Position numbers and translations under genes: made by a program
Assembly: GCA_964557005.1 (NCBI GenBank)
Contig: CAZKYI010000002.1
Location: 372,001-436,000, forward strand
Origin: JBECKS01 sp964557005
GTDB taxonomy: Bacteria > Pseudomonadota > Gammaproteobacteria > Pseudomonadales > JBECKS01
Direction of reading: 5' to 3'
DNA: 64,000 nucleotides
Shown: positions 14,467 to 23,540 of the stretch, one piece after another
Numbering within the stretch: position 1 is the stretch's first letter
Layout: each line of letters starts with the position of its first letter
Notes under the pieces: generated by a model
Seen by the model: only the letters and a program-made list of their open reading frames with translations
Database searches by the model: none
What the model was told of the DNA's origin: nothing

Positions 14467-16292
14467 TGTCGTGCAGGCTCGTGCTGCTCTGGTTGATGAT
14501 GACCATGCTGCCTGTTGCGGCTGGTGCAGAGCGGCAAGGTATTGAAGCGGTTCAGTATTTATTGACGGAAAGTGCTGCGTTACCGAATGCCGATGCACAC
14601 TGGCGTTCTACAACATTGCCGTTCAGCACTCGTCTGGAACCATTGTCTCCTGAGGCGGAAATTTCCACTTATGTCTGGTTTCGCTTTGTACTCATGGAGA
14701 CAGAGGACAAACAGCTTCATGCCCTGTTATTACAGCGTCTGAACTTGTCTGCGCAAATTTATTTTAACGGGCAGCATATCGGGGGCAATCAGGAGCGAGA
14801 AGGTCGCACAGCGGTATCGTGGAATCGCCCTTTGCTGATTACCATTCAGCCACCAGTGTGGCAACAAGGCGAGAATGAAGTGCTGATTCGGCTAACACGT
14901 TCTCCCTGGGGAGGGAATCTTGCATTGGTATTGTTTGGTCCATTTGCTGAACTACATGAGTTGTATAAGGCACGGTTGTTACGGCAGGTAGAAATCAACA
15001 AGGTATTGCTGGTATTTGGCCTGATTCTGGCGTTGGTCACCTTTATTGTCTGGTTAAGTCGGCGTGACGATCCTGTTTATTTATGGTTCAGTGGTCTGGC
15101 CTTGTCGTGGAGTGTGATTACCACACACATGATTATTTATTTTATTTCGCTACCTTATAGCGTGTGGTTACCGTTAGTGCATATTGCCATCGATGCCTGT
15201 ATTTTATGTTTGTATGGTTTTGTTGGATGTGTGTCGGGAGTGCGTGTTGTCTGGCAGGAAAAATTGCTGATAGCGTGGACAGTATTGGCGGCACTGGTAC
15301 ATTTTCTTGTTCCGTCCGAGTGGTTCTTTGTTACGGCATACATCATACATCTGATAGGTGTTGCGATTGTTGGTTTCATTATTGCGCGTGCAATTTTCAA
15401 GGCGGTTCGTACCCGTGACAGAACCACCATTATCATCAGCGCAGCGGTTGGCCTGCAAATAATACTGTTTGTCTACAATGTGTTGTTGATGTTCTTCGAC
15501 AGTAACGAGCGCTGGGAGGAATCGATTTTTTTCGCACATTTCGGCATTCCTGTTTTGTTAACGGTGTTTGGTGCTGTGCTGCTCAATCGCCTTGTAAGTG
15601 CCTTGAATGAAGCTGAAGCGCTAAACAGCGAACTGGGGCAGAAGGTTGAAGCCAGTCGTGTCATTATTGAACAGCAATATGCAGAGCAACGCATGTTTGA
15701 ACTTAATCAGGCGGCTGTGCAGGAGCGTCTGAAAATCTATCGTGATTTGCACGATGATGTTGGCTCACGTTTGTTGACCATTATTCATTCCGATAACAAC
15801 GGCAAACTTGGTGACACAGCACGTGCAGCATTGGAAAGCCTGCGTCAGGCAGTATCGAGAGCCAATACTTCTGCGCAGCCTATAAAAACCTTTTTAAACG
15901 AAGCACGTGAAGAAACCGAATTGCGTTTGATTGGCTCAGGCCATGAAGTTATCTGGAATCAATCGCTGGAATTGCCCGACATCGTGCTTGCCTCAGAGTT
16001 TGTGTTTAACCTCAACCGCATTCTGAAAGAACTGGTGAGTAACATTATTCGTCATGCACAGGCTTCCTTGGTTGAAGTTGAGACAAGCCACCATAACGGT
16101 TCCCTGTATCTGATTGTTAGAGATAATGGACAGGGTTTCAGTGAGTCAGGTAATAAGGGAAATGGTATGGGCAATATCCGTATACGAACCCATGAGCTGG
16201 GAGGCGAGGTGAAGTGGGAAGATGCCACACCAGGTACACGGGTGACGATTTCCATACCCTTGCCAACGGCGCTAAACGTGCCAATCCGCTAA
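14466..16292 (+). CDS. 7TM-DISM sensor histidine kinase (NarX/LuxR-system type)
   Basis: The start is uncertain: GTG 14466 gives a compact signal peptide (SCRLVLLWLMM, cleavage near AGA), while the frame is open back to ATG 14400, only 5 bp from the divergent regulator start; neither has a clear ribosome site. An extracytoplasmic domain is followed by about seven TM helices (roughly nucleotides 15000-15600), a short coiled coil, a HisKA_3-type H-box IYRDLHDDVGSRL, and an HATPase domain with ELVSNIIRHA, DNGQGFSES and GNGMGNIRIR. It should sense an outside ligand and phosphorylate the divergent LuxR-type regulator. Its last 21 bases overlap the convergent PP-loop gene. Confidence 0.87.
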   Translation: MSCRLVLLWLMMTMLPVAAGAERQGIEAVQYLLTESAALPNADAHWRSTTLPFSTRLEPLSPEAEISTYVWFRFVLMETEDKQLHALLLQRLNLSAQIYFNGQHIGGNQEREGRTAVSWNRPLLITIQPPVWQQGENEVLIRLTRSPWGGNLALVLFGPFAELHELYKARLLRQVEINKVLLVFGLILALVTFIVWLSRRDDPVYLWFSGLALSWSVITTHMIIYFISLPYSVWLPLVHIAIDACILCLYGFVGCVSGVRVVWQEKLLIAWTVLAALVHFLVPSEWFFVTAYIIHLIGVAIVGFIIARAIFKAVRTRDRTTIIISAAVGLQIILFVYNVLLMFFDSNERWEESIFFAHFGIPVLLTVFGAVLLNRLVSALNEAEALNSELGQKVEASRVIIEQQYAEQRMFELNQAAVQERLKIYRDLHDDVGSRLLTIIHSDNNGKLGDTARAALESLRQAVSRANTSAQPIKTFLNEAREETELRLIGSGHEVIWNQSLELPDIVLASEFVFNLNRILKELVSNIIRHAQASLVEVETSHHNGSLYLIVRDNGQGFSESGNKGNGMGNIRIRTHELGGEVKWEDATPGTRVTISIPLPTALNVPIR

Positions 16293-17333
16293 TACTTCAT
16301 CAGCAGTCAAGGGTCTAACATGAAAATCCATTTGACTGCCGTCTTTTTTGTGGAGGGTCACACATACTTCATTCTCCATTCGGCCTTTGCCGTAGCGTGC
16401 GACAATTTGTGCGGCCAATCGATAATCATCTGCCGATGGTGTGCCGTCGAGCAGCGCAAGCGGGCCAGGGTGAGAGCTGCAATACAGGTGATCGAATTGC
16501 TTGCGATACCCCATGAGAAAATTGTTTTCGCCTTCTTCACGGCTGACAATGAGTTTGAAGTTCGGGCGTGGGCGAATATGGCGACCGACTTTCAAAAGCA
16601 TGATGTCGTCAAGTTCATAGTGTTTTTCACCGCGCGCCTGCCATAAATCACTGAGCTTGTTGGAATAGTTTTCATCGGTGAGAAAACAGCAACCGCCTGC
16701 GGGCTGGGCGAAGTCCTCGAAACCAAAGTGTCTGGCCAGCGCGATTTGTGGTTTGCGGTTACGACCACTAAAGCCATAGAGCTTTTCGCGGTCAATCCAG
16801 CCCTCGCGTTCTGGCAAGGTAGGCGGGAGATTTTTGGCGCACAGCGGTCTGAGCAGACGGTCATTGGCACCCGATTCACGAGCAATGACGGGCATGGTGT
16901 CCTTGCGTTGCGATTTTGGGCGTTGGCCAATCACTTCTCCAGTGATGATAAAATCAAAGCCTTCATCGTTGGCAATTTCACGCGCCTTGTTAATCATTAA
17001 ATTGGCTTGATTGACCATGAAAATCTTGCAGTCGAGGCAGGGGTTGAGGTTCTGTCCATACCCATGTTTGGGGTTAATCACGATGTCCTTGTATTCCTCG
17101 GAAATATCGACAATGTGCAGCTTGACCCCCAGCGTTTCCGCCGACCACAGCGCGTTATTACGCTTCTCTTTTTTCTGGTCTTTCTGGCGAATGGCGTGAG
17201 TGTGTCCCTCGACACAAAAGCCGGTATAGAAATTCACGGCTTCTACTTCGATGCCTTGTTCCTGTATTACGCGCACGGCCAGCAGGGAATCCAGCCCGCC
17301 AGATAACAGTGCGATTGCTCGGCGTTGTGTCAT
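16272..17333 (-). CDS. PP-loop tRNA thiouridylase-like enzyme (MnmA/ThiI relative)
   Basis: A 353-residue N-type ATP pyrophosphatase. The PP-loop SGGLDS is at 11-16, with catalytic-type cysteines C99 and C102 in NPCLDCKIFM, and GGCCFLTD (C215, C216) further on. FIITGEVIGQRPKSQ matches the adenylate-binding region of the MnmA/ThiI group. Such enzymes adenylate and thiolate a tRNA base, but this family, often loosely annotated as a tRNA methyltransferase or thiouridylase, is not MnmA or ThiI proper because the THUMP and rhodanese domains are absent. The C-terminal ~100 residues form an extra domain. A good sigma-70 promoter lies 33 bp upstream of the start. Confidence 0.75.
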   Translation of the reverse strand: MTQRRAIALLSGGLDSLLAVRVIQEQGIEVEAVNFYTGFCVEGHTHAIRQKDQKKEKRNNALWSAETLGVKLHIVDISEEYKDIVINPKHGYGQNLNPCLDCKIFMVNQANLMINKAREIANDEGFDFIITGEVIGQRPKSQRKDTMPVIARESGANDRLLRPLCAKNLPPTLPEREGWIDREKLYGFSGRNRKPQIALARHFGFEDFAQPAGGCCFLTDENYSNKLSDLWQARGEKHYELDDIMLLKVGRHIRPRPNFKLIVSREEGENNFLMGYRKQFDHLYCSSHPGPLALLDGTPSADDYRLAAQIVARYGKGRMENEVCVTLHKKDGSQMDFHVRPLTADEVLADWHV

Positions 17334-17372
17334 GGTATTTTCAAAAATCAGAGGGGAGAAAAAAGGTGCGCG

Positions 17373-17401
17373 ATTATACCCATCGAATTCCTGACTGACA
17401 A
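17373..17401 (-). promoter_or_regulatory. Sigma-70 promoter for the PP-loop gene
   Basis: On the minus strand TTGTCA (17401-17396), a 17-bp spacer and a perfect TATAAT (17378-17373). The predicted start is near 17366, about 33 bp before the ATG. Its -35 box overlaps that of the divergent desaturase promoter. Confidence 0.7.
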
Positions 17402-17423
17402 AAGCTCACAGTTTGGGTACTAT
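17395..17423 (+). promoter_or_regulatory. Candidate sigma-70 promoter for the desaturase gene
   Basis: CTGACA (17395-17400), a 17-bp spacer and TACTAT (17418-17423). It would give a leader of about 95 nt before the GTG at 17524. The -35 box occupies the same bases as the -35 of the opposite promoter. Confidence 0.45.
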
Positions 17424-17523
17424 GCGCCCCTCAAAGTATTACCTAGGCTTTTACAGGGTGCTGAAGACGCTCAGCAGGTTGAAGTAATCGGGTAGAGAAA
17501 GTCTCAACCATGTCGAGAATCAC

Positions 17524-18339
17524 GTGTTTAAATATCCTGAAGATCGTTTACCTGTAGCGATAATCCTGAGTGTTAGCCTGCTCGATTTCATTGTTTTTCT
17601 GACGATTGAAAGTGTGTGGCTGTTGGCTGCCTACTGGCTGGTTTGGCTGTTGCCCAAAGGTGCCATGGGTGCGTGGGCGCATCATCATCAACATACCCCG
17701 ACCTTCCGTTCCGCTACGCTCAACAGAGCGCTTGAATTTTTTTATGCCTTGCATACCGGACAAACCACCCATGTGTGGCTGCTGCATCATGTGTTAGGTC
17801 ATCACCATCATTATCTGGATCAAAGCAAGGATGAAAGCCGCTGGAAGCGTAAGGACGGCAGCATCATGGGGGAAGTGGAATACAGCCTGGTCACAGCGGC
17901 GACTGCTTATCCACGTGCGTTCAAGGTGGGTCTGCAACATCCGAAACAACTGCGTACCTTTGTTATTTTCACCGCACTCACGGCAGTGTTTGTTGCGCTG
18001 ATGTGCTGGTGGAAACCCGTGCAAGGCGTGTTTTTATTTGTGTTGCCCATGATTTGCAGTTTGATTTTTGTGGCGTGGGTAACCTACGACCACCATGCAG
18101 GGCTGGATACCGATAATCATTTTGAAGCTTCCTACAACATTATGAATCGCTTTTTTAATTTGATGACGGGCAATCTGGGTTATCACACCGCACATCATTA
18201 TCGTCAGGGGTTGCACTGGTCGAAGTTGCCTGAATTGCATGAGCAGATTAAAGACCAGATTCCGCCACACCTGTTTGTGGAAGCCACCTTCGATTACCTG
18301 TTTCCTGACATAGGTGAAAATCAGGGTAGAGTTGCCTGA
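17524..18339 (+). CDS. Membrane fatty acid desaturase/hydroxylase
   Basis: A 271-residue integral membrane di-iron enzyme. Three histidine boxes are visible: HHHQHT (about 53-58), HHVLGHHHHY (about 88-97) and HTAHHY (about 219-224). Hydrophobic pairs flank them (about 10-50 and 145-190). This is the FA_desaturase layout. Substrate (acyl chain, alkane or carotenoid) cannot be told. The GTG at 17524 is the first usable start, weakly supported by GAG upstream. It is divergent from the PP-loop gene and convergent with the following membrane protein gene, so it is probably a single-gene unit. Confidence 0.82.
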   Translation: MFKYPEDRLPVAIILSVSLLDFIVFLTIESVWLLAAYWLVWLLPKGAMGAWAHHHQHTPTFRSATLNRALEFFYALHTGQTTHVWLLHHVLGHHHHYLDQSKDESRWKRKDGSIMGEVEYSLVTAATAYPRAFKVGLQHPKQLRTFVIFTALTAVFVALMCWWKPVQGVFLFVLPMICSLIFVAWVTYDHHAGLDTDNHFEASYNIMNRFFNLMTGNLGYHTAHHYRQGLHWSKLPELHEQIKDQIPPHLFVEATFDYLFPDIGENQGRVA

Positions 18340-18354
18340 TTACCAGCTGTCTAT

Positions 18355-20133
18355 TTACCAGTTATCTACGCGCATCGTTGTGCGCACCGTTTCCAAATCC
18401 ACAAAGCGCCGTTCGGCACTGTTCCAGTAAAGCAGCTTGAAGTTGCGCTCTTCCATAATTTTCAAATCAATGTGTGTAGCCAAACCCTTGGGTGTTGTTT
18501 TAAGTATGGTGGCTTGCACATACGCATTTGAAAAAACTTTGCCTTGCGTGAATTTAAAATCTCTATCGTTCACACCGTTAAATGCACTGCGGGCATACAC
18601 TCCGTGCATCCACGGTTTTTGTTGCAGATTAAAATGATTGAAATCTGCATTTTTAAAAATCAAACCTGCTGCTTGCTGAATGTGAATATGATTTTTTGTA
18701 TCAATCGCTAATTCATAATTCGAAAAATTATTGCCTAGAATAATCACAGGTTTTTGTTCGGCGCTTTGCACAAAAGGAAAATAAAACCCGTCAATAGGTG
18801 ATGGATAATTCAGTAAATACAGCGTGTGTTGTGGGTAGAGTGCTTGCAAGTCAAGCAGTTTGGAAAATGGCTGCGGGGGTGAAGATATATCTTTGATGCC
18901 CGTGATAAACCATTGTGAAGCGGCTACAACGCCATGTATGCCGATAAGATAAATGAACAACACAAGCTTGAGTGTTGAATGAAGATGCTCCGAAAAATGT
19001 TTGATGAGTAGTGCAATCATTGCCGCACTGAAAATAGATGACATCAACGACAAACGCATATCGAGTATCGCGACAAAACAAACAGGAATTAAACTTGCCA
19101 GCGCAGCAAGCAGAAAAAATAAAAATACAGTAGAACGCAATAAAATCCTGTTGAGATAAAAAAACAAAAACAGCGCAAGGCCGCACACAAGAGAAATCGT
19201 ATATTTTATTTCATCGGGAAATACATTAAAAAAACCGTCAATGCCGAAAATTCCGCCAAATAAAAATATCGGAATTTTTTGAAGCAAGAGCATTACGCTG
19301 AAAACAGGATTGTCAGCAGGGGAGAAATACAGGCTGTTTCCTTTTACGCCAAATCCACTACTTTGGTAGTGCCAGAACCAAAGCAGGGCAATCAACAGGT
19401 AAGCTAAAAGAGCAAGGTTGTTAACCCCTTTAAGTTTTGGAAATAATTTTCCTGAAACAGCATTGAGAACTTCCACAATTATAATAAAAGCAAGCAGCGT
19501 GATTCCTGCCTCACCTGCGAGTAAAGCGGCAATAAAGCAAAGCAAACTGATGAAAAAATGGTGAATGCTGGATTGCTGTCGCCAGTGCAAATACTGTGTC
19601 AGTGATAGCAGGGTAAAACAGGCGGTGATGAGTGAGTTGCGATTGGCAAGCCACGACAGGTTGGCAAAATGATTGAAGTCCAGTGTGAATATCACCGCAA
19701 TCATCAACGCGAGTGGAAAACTCACCACACGTTTAAAAAAAGTCAGCACCAGAAAACACAACAGGCTGTACCAAAGCACACTATGCAGGTGCATCAGTTG
19801 CGGGGAGTTTGGCCAGAGTTGGTAGTCGAGCCAATGCGTGAAGGCGCTTAAAGGCCGCCAGAATTTGATTTTTATCTGCTCGTCACTCCACCAGGGAATG
19901 TTGTTATATGGATTCAGAAATTCAAAAAAATGATTCAGCGTATGCAGTAAGGGCTGATTCTGTTCGCTCAACATATATCGATGCAGAAAGTCATCGCTTT
20001 GCAGGCCACGATTGAGGCTGGAAAGCCCCAGCACGAAAGCCAGCAAAATGAGCGCAAGCGTCAGCAATTTGGCATGTTGCTCTACTTGATTTACCCGGTG
20101 ATTACTTGAGAATTGATTCATAGCGAGTAACAT
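18355..20133 (-). CDS. Polytopic membrane protein, possible GT-C glycosyltransferase-like
   Basis: About 592 residues from the ATG at 20133 (an alternative ATG is 20121). Extending further upstream would overlap the divergent D-aminoacylase gene and gives no membrane-protein-like sequence. There are at least ten TM helices and a long soluble C-terminal domain (about the last 170 residues). After TM1 comes GLQSDDFLHRYML; an acidic pair after the first helix is typical of GT-C glycosyltransferases and related uncharacterised membrane proteins, so a lipid-linked sugar transferase is possible. LANRNSLITACFTLL resembles the TM region of such proteins. Function not established. Confidence 0.6.
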   Translation of the reverse strand: MLLAMNQFSSNHRVNQVEQHAKLLTLALILLAFVLGLSSLNRGLQSDDFLHRYMLSEQNQPLLHTLNHFFEFLNPYNNIPWWSDEQIKIKFWRPLSAFTHWLDYQLWPNSPQLMHLHSVLWYSLLCFLVLTFFKRVVSFPLALMIAVIFTLDFNHFANLSWLANRNSLITACFTLLSLTQYLHWRQQSSIHHFFISLLCFIAALLAGEAGITLLAFIIIVEVLNAVSGKLFPKLKGVNNLALLAYLLIALLWFWHYQSSGFGVKGNSLYFSPADNPVFSVMLLLQKIPIFLFGGIFGIDGFFNVFPDEIKYTISLVCGLALFLFFYLNRILLRSTVFLFFLLAALASLIPVCFVAILDMRLSLMSSIFSAAMIALLIKHFSEHLHSTLKLVLFIYLIGIHGVVAASQWFITGIKDISSPPQPFSKLLDLQALYPQHTLYLLNYPSPIDGFYFPFVQSAEQKPVIILGNNFSNYELAIDTKNHIHIQQAAGLIFKNADFNHFNLQQKPWMHGVYARSAFNGVNDRDFKFTQGKVFSNAYVQATILKTTPKGLATHIDLKIMEERNFKLLYWNSAERRFVDLETVRTTMRVDNW

Positions 20134-20167
20134 CAACAAGCTTCTAACGCATTGTCTGGAGGGGGAT

Positions 20168-22084
20168 ATGCAATCAACACAGTGGGACATCTTAATTAAA
20201 AATGCCAAGGTTTTCGACGGAAGCGGGCAGCCGCCCGTCATTGAAGATGTGGCGATTGCACAGGGCGTATTTGCAGCAAGAGGCAAGCATCTGGATGCCA
20301 CCAACGCGGCAGAAGTGATTGATGCGCAGGGTTTGTGGCTCACACCGGGTTTAATCGATATTCACACCCATTTTGATTTGGAAGTGGAAGTAGAGCCTGG
20401 CTTGCCAGAAACCGTGCGTCATGGCACCACCAGCGTGGTGATGAGTAATTGCAGTCTGGGTGTTGCTTTCGGCAAACAGGAAAGTGCCGAGCGCCCGCAT
20501 GAGCGTCCGATTGTGGATTGCTTTGCGCGGGTGGAAAACATTCCCAAGCATGTGATTGCCAAATGCGTCGATAAAATCAGTTGGGACAACACCGCCGATT
20601 ATCTGGAACATTTTTATGACCTGCCTCTGGGGCCAAATGTCGCGCCGATGGTGCCGCACAGCATGTTGCGGATTGAGGTGATGGGTCTGGAAGACAGCAT
20701 CAAGCGCCATGCCACGGCCGAAGAGTTGCAACGCATGATTGATTTGACGCAAAAGGCGATGGATGAAGGCTATGTCGGTTTTTCGATTGATATGTTGCCC
20801 CTGCATTATCTGGCGAATGATCCACACCGCAGCGCACGCATTCCCACCCAGATTGCCAGCTTTGAGGAAATCAAAGCGCTGGCCAAGGTGGTGAGAGAAA
20901 ATGAAAGAACCTGGCAGGCTACGCCTGATCCCGAAAACATGCTGTACACGTTTAAATTATTTACGCTCACCAGTGGTCGTGTGCATGGCAAGACCATGAA
21001 AACCACTGCAACCGCAGCGATGGATTTGCACACCAACAAGCGCGGCGCAAAATCGATTATTACCTTAAGCAAAATTCTCAATTCTGATTTTATGAAAGGC
21101 AATATCACCTTTCAGGCCTTGTCTGCGCCCTTCAAGGTGTATGCAGATGGCGTAACGACACCGTTGTTAGAAGAGAAACCCGCTTTCAGGGATTTGAATG
21201 CCTTTGATACCGCAGACAGAGAAGGCCGTCAGGCTTTGTTAAGAGATGCCGCTTTTCAGGAACGATTCAGAAAAGATTGGGGCATTGGCAAAAGCGGTTT
21301 CAATCTGGATCGCATGAAACGAAAAATCAGTATGGAACCTACTACCTTTGGCAGGAACCTCAATGAAATGTGGGTTGAAAGTTGCCCGTATGCTGGCTGG
21401 AATGGTATGCGTATGGATGATTTGTTGAAAAGAATTCAGGCGTTTCAAACAACAGGTGCATGTACCGATGAAGCTGAAAAAGCCTTGTTTGAAAAATTTC
21501 CCAAGCCCTTGCAAAGCGACGCTGATTTTATGATTCAGATGTTGCTGGAGTTCGACAAGGATTTTCGCTGGTACACCTATACCGCAAACACCAATCCTGA
21601 AACGCTCAAACATTTATTATTTCATCCGCTCACCATTCCTGGCTTTAACGACAGCGGCGCACATCTCACCAATATGGCTTTTTATGATGGCAATTTGCGT
21701 ACCCTGAAAATTGCCAGCGAAGATTCCGAGGAATTGGTGTCCTATGCGGTAAAATGTTTAACCAGAGATGCAGCGGATTTGTTTGACCTCGATGCAGGCA
21801 CATTGGATATAGGTGCGCAGGCCGATGTGGTGTTAATCAATCCCGAAGCGTTCAAAAATTACAATCCCGAAAAACAAACCACCATGATTTATCGCGAAGT
21901 GTTTGAACACGATCAAATGGTGAATCGCCCGCAAGGTGTTGTGCAAACGGTGCTGATTGCTGGCAAGTTTGCTGTTCGCAATGGCGAGCCAACTGACAAT
22001 CTGGGTAAAGAAAGAATGGGTCGCCCCTTGCGTAACAAATACATCGAAAGGAAGTTGAATGGTGTGAAAGCTGCTGTTGCTTGA
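20168..22084 (+). CDS. N-acyl-D-amino-acid deacylase-type amidohydrolase
   Basis: A 638-residue amidohydrolase-superfamily protein, longer than most D-aminoacylases (about 480-550). The N-terminal beta-sandwich is followed by the metal motif GLIDIHTHFDLE (near 60-70), with HGTTSVVMSNCSLG, and near the C-terminus the conserved Asp region FNDSGAHLTN. The C-terminal segment DLGAQADVVLINP-like (DIGAQADVVLINPEAF) closes the sandwich, as in D-hydantoinase and D-aminoacylase relatives. It should hydrolyse an N-acyl or cyclic amide of a D-amino acid or similar compound in the cytosol. GGAGGGGG directly precedes the ATG. The next gene starts 9 bp after its stop. Confidence 0.8.
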   Translation: MQSTQWDILIKNAKVFDGSGQPPVIEDVAIAQGVFAARGKHLDATNAAEVIDAQGLWLTPGLIDIHTHFDLEVEVEPGLPETVRHGTTSVVMSNCSLGVAFGKQESAERPHERPIVDCFARVENIPKHVIAKCVDKISWDNTADYLEHFYDLPLGPNVAPMVPHSMLRIEVMGLEDSIKRHATAEELQRMIDLTQKAMDEGYVGFSIDMLPLHYLANDPHRSARIPTQIASFEEIKALAKVVRENERTWQATPDPENMLYTFKLFTLTSGRVHGKTMKTTATAAMDLHTNKRGAKSIITLSKILNSDFMKGNITFQALSAPFKVYADGVTTPLLEEKPAFRDLNAFDTADREGRQALLRDAAFQERFRKDWGIGKSGFNLDRMKRKISMEPTTFGRNLNEMWVESCPYAGWNGMRMDDLLKRIQAFQTTGACTDEAEKALFEKFPKPLQSDADFMIQMLLEFDKDFRWYTYTANTNPETLKHLLFHPLTIPGFNDSGAHLTNMAFYDGNLRTLKIASEDSEELVSYAVKCLTRDAADLFDLDAGTLDIGAQADVVLINPEAFKNYNPEKQTTMIYREVFEHDQMVNRPQGVVQTVLIAGKFAVRNGEPTDNLGKERMGRPLRNKYIERKLNGVKAAVA

Positions 22085-22092
22085 GCTTCGGT

Positions 22093-23442
22093 ATGAAAAA
22101 ATCTCAAGCCCCTTTGTTGCGTGTGCTGCCCTTTCTGCTGGGGCGTCGTGTGCCACTCGAGCTTCTGAAAGGCGGCAAGGACTGGTCGCCACTGCTGCTC
22201 TTGCTTTTTCTTGGATTGAGTTTAGCGAGCCACTGGTTGCTTGTGGAACCAGAGCGTCGCTTTTCCACCTGGGGTTTTGCCCCCTTTTTTACCGAAAAAT
22301 TTCTGATTGTTGCTTTCTGCTACGCTGTCAGCCGCTCATCCCGTTGTGTTGTGCCTTTCGGTTTGTTGTTAAGTCTGGTGCTGGAAGCGTACTTTTGTTT
22401 GTCACTGGTGGCGTATGTCGCCTTAATTTTTTTGTATCACTATCCTGTAGAAGGCTATTACCCCTATTTTTTATCATTTTTCTGTATGTGGTTAATGCTT
22501 GTCATGCTCAGTCTTTTGAGACAGGTATTTGAAGAACGTATTTGGCGAACTGTTTTTTCAGCTGCGGATTTTTTGCTTCTGATGGTATTGCCTTCATTCT
22601 ATTTGGGTTATGCCCACGAGCGTTTCTGGTATCAGGACTATGCGTCTGAGGAAGACAGCAGGCCAGAGCAGTTTGAGGATTATGAACGGATATTTTTCAG
22701 TCAGGAAAGATTATTGAATGAACAGCTTGATCAAATTAAACCTGGTGTAAAAGGGAAAATTGATTTGTTTTATCTGGGTTTTGGCAGTTATGCCCGCGAA
22801 GCGGTTTTCAAAAAAGAAATTCAGTACATGAAAAATCTATTTGACAATAACCCGCTATTACAAGCGCAAGGAGTCATGTTGATTAATCACCGCGATACGC
22901 TGGACGAGGTACCGCTGGCCATTCGCCATAATCTTGAAATGGCACTCAAAGGTATTGCGCGAAAAATGAATCGGGATGAGGATATTTTGTTTCTTTATTT
23001 TACGTCACACGGTTCAGATGAGCATGAACTGTCAATCAGATTTTCTCCGCTTCGTTTCAAAAATTTAACACCTGCCATACTCCGACAGGTGCTGGACGAG
23101 TCTGGCATACGCTGGAAGGTAATTGTTGTTTCGGCCTGTTATTCTGGTGGTTATATTGAGCCGCTGAAAGATGGCTATTCGCTGATTGCCACGGCAGCCG
23201 ATGCGGAAAATAAATCGTTTGGGTGTTCCAATGAAAATGAGTTCACCTATTTTGGCGAAGCACTTTTTCATGATCAGTTAGCTAATCATGTGCCTATACT
23301 GGATGCTTTTCCTAACGCAATAGAAAGTATTGGTGAGCGCGAACAACGTGAGGAGAAAACACCTTCCAACCCGCAATTGTGGATGGAACCGTCTGTTGTG
23401 GAGCACTTGCGTCGTTTTGAGCTTCAGCGAAAAAAGCTGTAA
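22093..23442 (+). CDS. Membrane-anchored C13 (legumain/caspase-like) cysteine peptidase
   Basis: The ATG at 22093 gives 449 residues. The first 160 residues carry four to five TM helices. The cytoplasmic or periplasmic C-terminal domain (about 190-445) shows the clan CD peptidase catalytic dyad: His306 after a hydrophobic strand (LYFTSHGSDEHE) and Cys349 (VVSACYSGGY). DLFYLGFGSYAREAVFKKEI at its start is typical of bacterial peptidase C13 proteins. It should cleave after Asn or Asp, but no substrate is known. It lies 8 bp after the D-aminoacylase stop and is probably co-transcribed with it. The fusion of a protease to a multi-helix membrane domain is the notable feature. Confidence 0.8.
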   Translation: MKKSQAPLLRVLPFLLGRRVPLELLKGGKDWSPLLLLLFLGLSLASHWLLVEPERRFSTWGFAPFFTEKFLIVAFCYAVSRSSRCVVPFGLLLSLVLEAYFCLSLVAYVALIFLYHYPVEGYYPYFLSFFCMWLMLVMLSLLRQVFEERIWRTVFSAADFLLLMVLPSFYLGYAHERFWYQDYASEEDSRPEQFEDYERIFFSQERLLNEQLDQIKPGVKGKIDLFYLGFGSYAREAVFKKEIQYMKNLFDNNPLLQAQGVMLINHRDTLDEVPLAIRHNLEMALKGIARKMNRDEDILFLYFTSHGSDEHELSIRFSPLRFKNLTPAILRQVLDESGIRWKVIVVSACYSGGYIEPLKDGYSLIATAADAENKSFGCSNENEFTYFGEALFHDQLANHVPILDAFPNAIESIGEREQREEKTPSNPQLWMEPSVVEHLRRFELQRKKL

Positions 23443-23493
23443 AAAACATCATCCAGCCTTAAGCATACATTCCAAAAAAACAGGCAAGCTTGA

Positions 23494-23531
23494 TGAGATC
23501 TTTCGACTCACTGCGTTCGCTCAAGATGACC
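23494..23531. repeat. Dispersed short repeat, single unit
   Basis: GAGATCTTTCGACTCACTGC followed by GTTCGCTCAAGATGAC matches the units at 4924-5011. It lies in the short gap between the convergent C13 peptidase and fic genes. Confidence 0.6.
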
Positions 23532-23540
23532 GAGGAATGC

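Noticed and set aside
20134..20343. 70-codon N-terminal extension of the polytopic membrane protein
   Set aside because: It overlaps the divergent D-aminoacylase gene and its sequence is not membrane-like.
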